NCBI RefSeq assembly: GCF_023053635.1
Contig: NC_086183.1
Location: forward strand, 28,903,501 to 28,967,500
Direction: 5' to 3'
Origin: Elgaria multicarinata webbii
Taxonomy: Eukaryota > Chordata > Lepidosauria > Squamata > Anguidae
DNA: 64,000 bases
Shown: positions 43,709 to 55,600 of the stretch, one piece after another
How the letters are laid out: the number at the start of each line of letters is the position of its first letter
Numbering within the stretch: position 1 is the first letter of the stretch
Translations under genes and position numbers: made by a program
The notes under the pieces: generated by a model
What the model was told of the DNA's origin: nothing
What the model saw: only the letters and a program-made list of their open reading frames with translations
Database searches by the model: none

Positions 43709-44847
43709 CTGGTCTGCTCCGGTGTCTCTAGACCTACAGGAATCGGGAGGAGAAACTTTTTTCCATGAGACCGTGACAGCGTTACCACTTGCTCATTGCA
43801 GCAGATCAAACAGCTGTCGGAAGTGACAGCCACAGGGACCCAGGACAAAAATGGGCCATACGTTGATGGACGTGTGTGTGAAAAGTGGGGATCTGTAAAT
43901 GGACTGGGAACACAGATATGCTTCCTCGCTGGAAAAGGTACATGGGTGGTAGGTGTTCCTAGGATGGTGCGTGCACATGCATACAGACACACACACACAG
44001 AGCAAATTATCAGCATGTGTGTACATGTGGGTGTTTGGACGGGGCATATTCACACATGCATGTTACTGTGCACACATATATAAAGTACGGGCAGCCGTCT
44101 TCACTTCCATTGTATCCTCAGGTCAACCAGCATGAGTGCTTTCGTGCATGCATGGTGAGGAAGGGCATGCCGGCATATGTTCACTTTCGGTGCCTGTTTT
44201 ACATTGAGGATACGGACGCTATGTGAACACGCATAAACATGGGTGCGCCCATGTCTTTGCGCAAGCTTGCCCAGCGGCCTGTGGCTGGCGAGAATCGCCT
44301 CCCAGTGACCAGACAGGAAAGATTTACAAAAGTTGGCTCCTTTTGGAGTGCAAGTGTGCTGGCAGAGAGGTGGCAAAAATAATAACCGAATTATTAAAGT
44401 AAGAAGGGATGAGCCAGTAACATTTGTGAATTGACCGTGTTTGCATGTTACTGACGTAAGTGCTTGCGTGGGCCGGTTCGCATCCACAGGTAGGCAACAG
44501 GCCCACAGGGACAGCAGGTGTGGGGATCCGTAAGAACCTCTGCGTCGACAAGGTGGCGTCGAAAGGATCTGGACACGGGTCAGTTTCTTTTTTAAACACA
44601 AAACAAAACAAAACCAGGCGTTTTTAAGGAGGAGGAAGTCATGGCAGCCCAACCCTTGCGCTTCACCCTACTTCCACAGCCAAAGTCCAGATGCAGGGGG
44701 ATGTTTCCTGCCTCTCGCGGAAGGGAGGGGCTGGAAGGACTGCCTCCCCCTCGCACAATCCAGCCAGGGCATCCTCTTCATCCACGGTGGGTGGTGCAGA
44801 GCGGGCAGGGGGGTCTCCTCGGGAACAAGACAACTCCGGGCCGGCTC

Positions 44848-44853
44848 TCAGCA
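44848..44853 (-). CDS. BCAM: BCAM terminal exon: last Cys codon and stop
   Basis: On the - strand a long pyrimidine tract (gttccttctgttctttcatc and tcctgccttctccctgcag) is followed by TGC TGA in the phase left by the tail exon. The protein then ends TNEC. Human BCAM ends GDEC, so the Glu-Cys terminus agrees. The rest of this exon, to lower coordinates, would be 3' UTR. Confidence 0.72.
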   Translation of the reverse strand, partial: C

Positions 44854-45201
44854 CTGCAGGGAGAAGGCAGGAGATGAAAGAACAGAAGGAACACGTTCAC
44901 CCAGCTGACCCTTCCCGAAATACCAAAACCAGTGTGGTGTAGTGGCTAAAGTGTCAGGCTGGAATTTGGGAGATCCGGGTTCTAGTCCCCACTCGGCTAT
45001 GGAAACCCACTGGGTGACTTGGGCCAGTCACAGACTCTCAGGCCAACCCGCCTCACAGGGTTGTTGTTGTGAGGATAAAATGGAGAGGAGGAGGAGGAGG
45101 ATTATGTATGCCACCTTGGGTTCTTTGGAGGAAAAAAGGGCTGGATATAAAATGTAATAAATAAATAAATAAATAAAAAGGAAAGGGCAGTGTTGCATCA
45201 A

Positions 45202-45269
<68 letters not shown>

Positions 45270-46947
45270 GAGAAAAATATACACCACTGGCCATGGAAGT
45301 TAAAGAACTATGGCAACAGGAAAAGGTCACGATTATTCTGTTAGTCACCGGCATCACATCGAAAAGCTGCACAGAAAACCTTCAGAACCTGGGCCTACCA
45401 AAATACATCCACCCCAACATCCAAATAGCAGCCATACTTAAAACATGCTCAATTGTCAAGAAATCCCTGAATCTGTAAAAGAGATCATGGCCTGGTAAAG
45501 CCTGTCATGTCATGTCCATCCTGAAAAACCACCATGAGCGGGAAAGGGATAGAATTATTATTATTATTATTCAATACCACCCCGTAGCAAAAGCTCTCTG
45601 GGCAGTTTAATTATTTATTTTATTATTGCATTTATATCCTGCCTTTTTTCCTGCAAGGAACCCAAGGAGGCGTACATAATCCTCCTCCTCCTCCTCCTCC
45701 TCTCCATTTTATCCTCACAACAACAACCCTGTGAGGTGGGTTGGCCTGAGAGTCTGTGACTGGCCCAAAGTCACCCAGTGGGCTTCCATGGCCGAGTGGG
45801 GACTAGAACCCGGATCTCCCGACTCCCAGTCCAGCACTTTAGCCACTACCCCACACTGGTGTACACCACACAGTTGACAAAATTAAAAGCCATTAAAAAT
45901 ACAGTATACAAATTTTAAAATCCATTTACATAAAAACACACACACACAGACAACATATATCTAGAAAAAAACCACTTCCGAAAGCCCACAGCTTCATCAA
46001 GGTGAAACACTCCCCGAGGAAGCCCCAGATGACTTTGGGCATCACCTCAGGCTGCTAGCAAGAGGGGACCACCCACCCCTTCCCAACCACTCTTCCCGTC
46101 TTCCCCCCTCACCTCGTTTGTCCCTCCGCCGCCGCCACCACCTCCGGGGCTCAGCAGCCCCGTCTGCTCGTTCCGCTTGTCTGTCTTCATCTCCACCACC
46201 GTATCATCGGGGTTCCCTTCCCTGGGAGTCCTGGCAGGAGAAGGAAACCGACATCTGAGCACAGCATTCCCGGGACAGGTGGGAGAGAAACTCGATGGGA
46301 TGGGGTTACTTGCCAGGCGTTTTTTTCATAATGTCCCCCCACTCAACCCCAAGCCTGGCCAGCAAATCCTTCATCCATGTATGGCTCTACAGCTGGAAAG
46401 GACTGGGCACAAGTTACATATTAAAAATTAAAACCTGGGATCAGAGACCGCTGGGACTCTGGACTACAGCTCCCAGCATGCTCCAGCATAAGAGAGTAGG
46501 AGCTGCATAAACCTCTGAATGGGGAAGCTAATTCTCCCGAGGTTGTGCAACCCTGGCGTAAAACCGCAGCAGCAGAAGTTTATACCGAGGAGCTGAAGTG
46601 ATGCCTTCCACCACGCCGGTCTTCAACTTGTTCCCCCCCCCTCCCCACCCCCACATTCCAAGAGACTTCCTCTGGGAAGCTGAAAGGTGGGAGGAAGGCG
46701 AGGTTCTAGCATGGCAATAGTACGCTTTCAAATACTTGAAAGGTTATTATATATATATTTGTTCTGACTCTATACTGTTAGCTTCACCCTACCCGGTGCC
46801 TGTTTACACTTCCCTGTGCCTGTTTGCATTCTCTTCCCTCCTTATTGTTTACTGCAACTTTATTAGATTGTAAGCCTATGCGGCAGGGTCTTGCTATTTA
46901 CTGTGTATAATCTGTACAGCACCATGTACATTGATGGTGCTATATAA

Positions 46948-46987
<40 letters not shown>

Positions 46988-49900
46988 TAGAGGAGGGCCA
47001 GGACCTCTTCTCAATCATCCCAGAGTGCAGGACATGGAATCATGGGCTCAAGTGACAGGAAGCCAGATTCTGGCTGGACATCAGGAAAAACTTCCTGACT
47101 GTTAGAGCGGTACGACAATGGAACCAATGACCTAGGGAGGTGGTGGGCTCTCCCACACTAGAGGCCTTCAAGAGGCAGCTGGACAGCCATCTGTCAGAGA
47201 TGCTCTGAGGTGGATTCCTGCAGTGAGCAGGGGGTTGGACTCAATGGCCTTGTAGGCCTTATAGGCCCCTTTCAGCTCTACTATTCTGTGTAAATTGCAT
47301 TGATTCTATAATTCTATGACCTTGCTCACCTAGCCATGTTTTTCTACAAAATTTAATGTGTTTCTTCCCCGTTCAGTTTCTCCACAGCAGGAGAATTCTA
47401 CTAGACTCAATTCACAAGATGAGAGCAAGGAGACAGGTCATACACGAAACATTGGGGATTTTCTGCCATTACTGTGAAGCACAGCGGCTGACTTCTCAGT
47501 CACTGCTCAAGTTCCAAATCCAGGGCTTATTTAGGAGAGATCTTGCGTTACCGCAAACACCCAGGAACGTCAGGTTGAGGCAGATTCCTGCATCGAGCAG
47601 GGAGTTGGGCTTGATGGCCTTATAGGCCCCTTCCAACTCTACTGTTCTATGATTCTATGACTGGGGAGGTGGAAGGCACCGGGGCCGTGGGTCGGGTAGC
47701 TTGGCACCCAAGCGGTCACTCACAACGATCTCTTCTCGCCCCCGCCGCAGGGCAGCTGGCCACGGCGCTGCATGAAGTAGAAGAAGCCCACGATCAGCAG
47801 CAGCAGCAGGACGCAGACACACACCGCGATGACCGCCACCGTGCTGCCGCCCTGGCTCTCTTCGCTGTCCACTGTCGGGGAGAAAGACACAATGGTGAAG
47901 CGGCTGTTGACGTCCAACATCCAAAATGACTTGGCCCTAGGACACTGAGCTGACCGCCTTCCTATATAGACACCCAAGTCAACCCCTGAGACCTTCTGCG
48001 GAGGCCTTACTGGTCGTTCCATGGCCAATGGAGTACGGCCAAGTAGCAGTATGTAAGCGGGCCTTCTCAGTGGTGGCACCCACCCCTTGGAACATCCTCC
48101 CACTTGTGGTTCAAGAGGCCGAAACAGTGGAAGGTTTTAACACCTCTTGAAAACACACCTGTTCACGCAAGCTTTTCCTGACCTGTGAGGGACTCTGTTA
48201 CCACCTTCTTCTATTGTTATGAGGTTGTAATATTGTTTAAATCTTCTGAATGTTTTTATTTATTATTTTTAGCTGGTTTCTACATTGCTATGTTGTATTT
48301 TAATGTGAACTGTATATGTTGCAGAGTTACGGTTCCTATGGTTACAAAGTCAGAGGAGATTCAAACCTATCTCCACCCTACTCTAAAAGAGCCAATGTTT
48401 TTAAAGAGTTTGCAAATTTGGGATGTCTTTATTTATTTCTCTTTCCTTCTGGCTGGAAGTGGGAGGGGGGAACATATTCCAGCTGGACATCAGGAAAAAC
48501 TTCCTGACTGTTAGAGCAGTACGACAAATACTTCAAAGGCTGTCACACAGAGGAGGGCCAGGATCTCTTCTCGATCCTCCCAGAGTGCAGGACACGGAAT
48601 AATGGGCTCAAGTTAAAGGAAGTCAGATTCCAGCTGGACATCAGGAAAAACTTCCTGACTGTTAGAGCAGTACGACAATGGAACCAGTGACCTAGGGAGG
48701 TTCTGGGCTCTCCCACCCTAGAGGCCTTCAAGAGGCAGCTGGACAACCATCTGTCAGGGATGCTTTAGGGTGGAATCCTGCCTTGAGCAGGGGGTTGGAC
48801 TTGATGGCCTTATAGGCCCCTTCCAACTCTACTATTCTATGATTCTATGATTCTAACTGAAATAAGAACAGCTTTTACTTGAACTTGGGTAACTGTCCTC
48901 CAAGCTCTTCTTTTACGTACAGCAGAACCGTGTGACCGTATCACACGCATGCAAAACATCTAGGAAATTAATATACTCCATTCCCGATGGCGAAGCGGGA
49001 TTCCATGGAGTGCATGATTGATTGATTGATTGACTGATTGATTGCATTTATATCCTGACTTTTTTCCTTCAAGGAACCCAAGGCAGCATACATAATCCTC
49101 CTCCTCCGCTCCATTTTATCCTCACAACAACAACCCTGTGAGGTAGGATAGGCTCAGAGTCTGTGACTGGCCCAAAGTCACCCAGTGGGTTTCCATGGCC
49201 GAGTGGGGGCTAGAACCCAGATCTCCTGACTCACAGTCCAAGACTTTAGCCACTACGCCACACTGGCTCCTTTTGCATTTCCCCCAATCTTCCCCGTTTT
49301 TTTCCTACCATGCAGGGTCGGGGGGCATAGGCGTGCGCAACGGATGTGCTGGATGTACCCAGGCACACCCTAATATCTCAAGCAATAAGCACTGAACTGA
49401 GGAGGCCATTGAGTAGGGGTGAAAAAGGAATCGCTCTGCTGGCAGCCTCTTTGCCGAGAGCCGCACTTCAAAGAGGCCAGTGCGGGGGGGTTTGAAGAAC
49501 GTCCTCATTCCCACCCCTCCCACCTGCAACGGCCCTCCTGCGGTCAGGCAAGCCGTATGTAGAGTAGTGCATCAGTGTCTACAATGTTTAATAAATAAAT
49601 GAATTAAAAATGTCCTTTTTGATTGAGTAATTGATTGCCTTAAAAAAAAAAATCCCTGGGTACACATCCTGTTGAAATGTGCTGCGCACACCTATGTTGG
49701 GGGGGGGGGGGGGAGAGCGGGGGTTGGAAACAGCAATAAACCAAAGCGAAAATGTTCCCTTTACAGAATTCCCAAGCCATTATCACCCACCTGTCCGGAG
49801 CTCAGGGTTCCCTGAGGCAGCATGCAGGAGAGGGAAAAAGCGGTTAGTGGGTAGAATCCCCGGCTCTGTCCTGCCCGCAAAGCCCACCCAGTCAAGTGCC

Positions 49901-51819
49901 ACCCACGTCGCCAGGCCCTGCACATCCACCGTATTAGCAGCACCAGAGTCTGGGGAAGTGAAGGGAAGGACTTACCTGCTGGCCCCGGGGAAGAAGATGC
50001 TGTTGGGGAAACTACAGGGAGAGACAGGTCTATTAGACAAGGTCCATGGCGAACGCTTGCCAAGAACACCAGGTCCTTATTCCCAGAAGACTCCCAGGGC
50101 TGCCTGGATTCTACCATTTTGGAACTGCACGGCACAGCAGTGCTTGAATTACAAAATTGGTCGGGGGACGGGGAAAGGATTTCCCTTTTGTGATAGTCCC
50201 TTCATAGCTGGGAAACCATTTTGTCTACTTGTATGATTCCAGAGGGCTTGAAACAGGTTGGACATTTAAAGATGAATATCCCCCAAATCACTGACAGGCA
50301 CTTTTGGGTGTCCCCTTTTTTGCGGGGAGGCGTTATTGAGAGGAGACCACATGCAATGAAATCTTCGAAGCAGAGGGATGAAGGGGCTGGCGCTGAGCAC
50401 CATTTTGATTGCTCATTGCCCCGCTACAGGCCTAAGCAAGGCAGGACGGGGCAAAGGTGGGACTTACTGCCATGGAAAGGTGCATAGGACTGAAATAGAA
50501 ATGATCCGAAACAAGCAAATGTACTCATATCTCTAGGATTTTCATATCTCTGTCTGTGCACATTGTGGGGTTGTGCAGAATTCACACAACCAGGGAAAAG
50601 TCTAGGACAGGGGTGCAGAAACTCAGACTTGGGGGCCAAAACCAGCCCCCCAGGGCTCTGAAATGGCTACACACCCATCCCTGGCTCTCCCCCAATTTGC
50701 TCCAAACACCAATGCTTTGATGCTCCCCAGGTTCTGTGCAGTTCCCTCCCCCCCCGGCTGCCCCCTCCCATTCAAAGAAAAATGAAATGCCTCTCCTAAG
50801 GTTTAGTTGCTGGCAGTCAGAACTTTAAGCTAAAATAGACTGGGATTATTTGGGATTTTGGCCCTGCCCACCACGAGAACGTGGAATTCAATCTCTGAAA
50901 CGGAATTCGGGCCTTGGGCTGAAAGAGATTCTGCAGCTCAAATCCTCATCCACCCACCCCCATATCCTCGCAAGATTAACCTCCAAAATCAGAGCATGGG
51001 AGAAACAAGATGCTCAAAACGCATCAAGGAGTCCTCCTAAGCAGCTAGATCCATAGTCGCTCAGGCCCGTAGCCAGGCTTTTTGCGCTGGAGGCGCCAGA
51101 GTAAGCCACGTGAAACAGCAAAAAGCTAAACATGCGGTCGACCACATTTAACATAAACACAATTAAAGAAACGCTGCACGTCTGAGGATTAGGCAGGCCC
51201 AGCCAGCGATTTTACGGGATCAAGCAGAGGGACGGGAAATCAGCCTGCAATTGCCAGGAGCTGCCCGCTGCCACCTATATGCCCTAGGCAGGTGTGTTGA
51301 GTTGGGTGCTGGTTCTGCCAAGTCCAAGCCAGAACCTGATTGGCAGAACCAGAACCCCACACAACACAGCAGGCATCCTGTGGTTGCCCAGCAGCGGCTG
51401 GCGTGGGCTTCCTACCCCAGCCAAACGGCCTGCACCTGGCCAGCCGGGGGAGAAGAAGGCCGTGCAACAGCCAACACGCCCACCCCCCCTCCAGGTACGT
51501 TGCGCTTCATAGCTGGCTAGAGGACTGCGGGAGTTGAAATCCAACACACCAAGAGGACACCAGGCTGAGGGAAAGCCGTCATACATGCTGCACCCGGGCC
51601 AAACATCTCACCTATCCCAGCATTTCATGCATCCCCCGACCCAACTCCAAGGAGGCCCAAACTAGACGTCACATTAATTGAATGATTGCAATGCGTCGTG
51701 TCTCGTTTTTAAATAGCAGCTGCCAGGGGAGGGAGGGGGGAATCTGGACTGGACGGCGTCACGTGGGGAGGAGGGGTTGAAGCCTTTTATCTTGTGCTGC
51801 AGTTACACTGAAAATCCCC

Positions 51820-51862
<43 letters not shown>

Positions 51863-52564
51863 TACACACACATACACAGAGCTGCTATTCGCCAGACAAG
51901 GGAATCTCCCCCCTGGTGCCAATGCATGCTTCTCTCCTTGCGTGAATGGCAGCTCAGAGAGCAGAGGGAGATTTTCACTGGGGTCATAACATGTACGGGA
52001 AGGATTAAGCTCCTTGCTCCTGCATACTACAATCCACATCTTGGCTCTAGTGAAGCCCGTCGCTTGGAAATCTGACCCTTTGGAGGCCCGATGGCGTTCT
52101 GTTGCCTGCCCAACTCGGCTTGCATTCATGAGCCAAACCACGGGTTTTCCCAGCACCCCTGGGGGCTTTTCCCCAACTTAAAGCTGAAATTCGTGTGTTT
52201 TGCAGAACTTGCGGCCGTACTTTGCACAACGTGCGCAAATTACGCAAATCTGCGTAAACGGCGCCGGTCGTTTGGGCAATTTGAAAAACACGGAAACTTG
52301 CTGCAGACCGAGTCGGGCAGTTAGCAGAAAACAGACTGAAGTCTGGGGTGGGGTGGGGGGGGAGTCCGAGCCAACAAGGGTTCGTCAAGCTCCATCCCCC
52401 ACAAGCGGCCTCCTCCGTCATCTATACACCTACACACACCCTGCAGTGAGCTACATTTTTAAAACTTAAGACACATTAAACTGCAATCGTGAAATGAAGG
52501 TCACATCAAGTTTGGCCATTCAGTGTGGTTTAGCCACAGGCCTCGCTACAAATCAACGGTGGTC

Positions 52565-52648
<84 letters not shown>

Positions 52649-55600
52649 ATTGGCAACCTTTGCCCTTAACAGGAAAGGCATGAAAGATCCCTTGCTTCCC
52701 TCTGTGGCCACTCACCGATCTCTAGCTGGAACGTCTGTTCCGCAGAGCCGTAATTGTTCTCTGCCCGACACTTGACCCCGCTCTGAACCAGCTCGGGGGT
52801 GACCTCCACCGACAGGTCGCCAATGACTTTGTTCCCAGAGTGCCTCAGAGCCTGGAGGGAGAAGCAAAGAAGGAGGGGGACATTCGCATGGGAGGGGGCC
52901 TCCGTCCCCACCTGGTCCAGGCTTGCCTCTGGACGTCCCCTGCATTTTGGGGAGGATGCTGCAGGCATCCGGCATAGTAACACCCCTCCATGTGGGAGTT
53001 GTAACCAATAATAACAATCAAGAGCACTGATATAAATGTGTTGACTTGCAGTGGGCAAATGCAGGAGGGCTGAGGGCCATTTTTGCAACACTCAGGGCCG
53101 CATCGTCCTGCTCCCCCTGATTTCTGTATTTCGAAAAATCTGGCAGCAAACCAGCATGGAGCATTACAGAATGCTACAGGAGTTGAATTTAGCTTGTTTG
53201 CAAGCCCAATTTGACCCTTGCAGTGCTCCGTAGCAACTATGGAGTGGCAAATGGGTCAAATCTAGCTGGCAAACAAGCTAAATTTGACCTTGGTAGAACT
53301 CTGCAGTGCTATGGGTGCCATATTTTTCTTTGGATAAAATGGGGGGTGGGAGGGTTGCCAGTGCCGAATTTGGCAGCGTGGCGAGGACCAAACCAGGAAG
53401 GGGGGGGAGGGCAAATGAGACCGAGCTGTGAACTGGGTTTGAATTCCACCTCTGCCCAAAACTTGTGCTTTCTGCTTCAGCCTCCCTGCCCCGCCCCTCC
53501 ATCTGTGTTGCAGGAATAAATACACACTGTCCTACCTTACAAGGTTGTTGTAAAAGTGTCAGAGAGCAGAAATAGACCCTGTCTTGGCCAGTGTGTGCCC
53601 TTACACCTACATTTGCCAAGACAAGGCCATATGTGGGGTGGAGGTGGCCGGTCTACTGCCGTCAAGAATTAACAGGCAGGGAAAGGGTCAAGCTGCACTC
53701 TCTCCTGCCAGTTCTCCACTGCAAATTCTTCCCCAGCGCTACATCAGAGTTATAAGACAAACACAGGGTTTATCTCAGAAGAAGTAGTTCCACCCCAGAG
53801 ATAAATAGGAAGTGCTTTCTGAAAACTCTAAAGCCGGTTCTATGAAACAGGATTGTTGTTAATGAACAAATATAGTTCTTGGCTATGTGCATGCGCTCTT
53901 GGAAGGATTTAAAACACTGCCCCTTCTGATACACTGCCGATGGTGTACAGGCTGGAAGGAAGGAAGGAAGGAAGGAAGGAAGGAAGGGAGGGAGGAAGGA
54001 AGGAAGAGGGAGAAAGGAAGGAAGGAAGGAAGGAAGGAAGGAAGGAAGGAAGGGGGAGGAAGGAAGGGAGGAAGAGGGAGGAAGGAAGGAAGGAAGGAAG
54101 AGGGAAAGGAAGGAAGGAAAGAAGGAAGGAAGGAAGGAAGGAAGAGGGAGGGAGGGAGCGAGGGAGGGAGGGAGGGAGCGAGGGAGGGAGGAGACCTGGG
54201 AGAGAGACTGGGGCAAGTGGAGCTTGTCACACAACAAGGAGAGAAGCTGCACTGCCTAGATTCCCTCCTATTCTGGGCAACGGTTAAAAGCTACAGAAGC
54301 CCACATCCTCCTGTGCACCTGGTTTATTAATTAATTAATTCCATTTTTATACCGCCCAACAGCCGAAGCTCTCTGGGCGGTTCACAAAAATTAAAACCAT
54401 AATAATTAAAACCACAAAAATTAAAACCACAATGACAGGACTCCAGAGCTGCATAGAGCACAGCCTTCCCCAGCCTGGTACCCTGCACTTGTGTGGTCCA
54501 TGCTGGCTGGGAGCGATGGGGTTGCAGTCCTTAAGAACATCAGAAGAGCCATGATACTGGATCAGACCCAAGGGTCCCTCTAGTCCAACACTTTGCTCAC
54601 ACAGTGGCCCACCAGCTGTCGACCAGGGACCTACAAGGCAGGACATGGGTACAAGAGCACCCTCCCGCCCATGTTCCCCAGCAACTGGTGTAGATAGGCT
54701 TGCTGCCTCGGATACACGTGGAGCGAGCTAGGCGTGGAAGACTGAAAGGACTGCAAGCGCCCTTGGAGGGAATTCTCGGTGCTCTCTTATAAATTGCACT
54801 CGGTGGAAGAACGTGGGTGAAGCCGTGGCAAAGAGACAGAGCTGGTTCCGCTAGGTCCACCCGTGACCTTGGCTTCTTCTCGCACTCCCCGCCCCTCCCT
54901 TCATCTCCGCGCACAAAGAGACCACCCATGAAGCACTCTGCATGCTGCCCCCCCCCCATCTCATTTCAACAGCTTGAAAGCAGCTGGAGTTCAGAATGGC
55001 AAGGCGGGGCGGAGGCGGTGGAGGGAAGAACCCCTAAGTCAGTGGATGGCTTGGAAAGGGGGCTTTGTAAATCCCTGCAGGAGAAGGCTACCCATGGCTA
55101 CTAGCCCTGAGAGTTGTGTGCTACCTCCAGTATCCGAGGCAGTAAGCCTGTGTGCACCAGTTGCTGGGGAACATGGGCGGGAGGGTGCTGTTGCACCATG
55201 TCCTGCTTTGTGGGTCCCTGGTCGACAGCTGTCTGGCCACTGTGTGAACAGAGTGCTGGACTAGATGGACCCTTGGTCTGATCCAGCAGAGCTCTTCTGA
55301 TGTTCTTAGTGATGCTCACATTTTCTTCCTCCACGGAAGACTCTGGATATTGGTTCATCTGCTGAGGATCCCCCGTGAGCTTGCCAGGGAACCCACGCAG
55401 AAGATTTACAGATTTATGCAGCCCTGACTAATCGCCCCCTCCCCCTTTGTTTTCCTCGACCAAATCTCTCGCCGCTGCCCTCACCTCCTTGCCAGACACG
55501 CTCCACCTAATCTCCGGCTGAGGATGGCCCAAAGCTGAGCAGGTAAGCATCACCGTCTGGCCCAGACTGTGGTAATGACCTATGGGCTGATGTTGCTCTA

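Larger units (their letters stand above)
42604..44847 (-). other. probable BCAM 3' UTR
   Basis: About 2.2 kb below the BCAM stop, mostly non-repetitive and GC-rich apart from a small Harbinger-like insert (43579-43708) and an A/T-rich stretch near 42850. I found no AATAAA on the - strand between the stop and 42,604. The 237-codon open frame at 43303-44016 (-) matches nothing I know and crosses the insert; I regard it as chance. Confidence 0.4.

Noticed and set aside
43303-44016. 237-codon open frame on the - strand
   Set aside because: No recognised domain, crosses a Harbinger-like insert, lacks a splice context, and lies where the BCAM 3' UTR is expected.
53770-54330. long open frames on both strands (Pro/Ser/Leu-rich and Gly/Arg/Glu/Lys-rich)
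   Set aside because: Translation of a GGAA/TTCC microsatellite.
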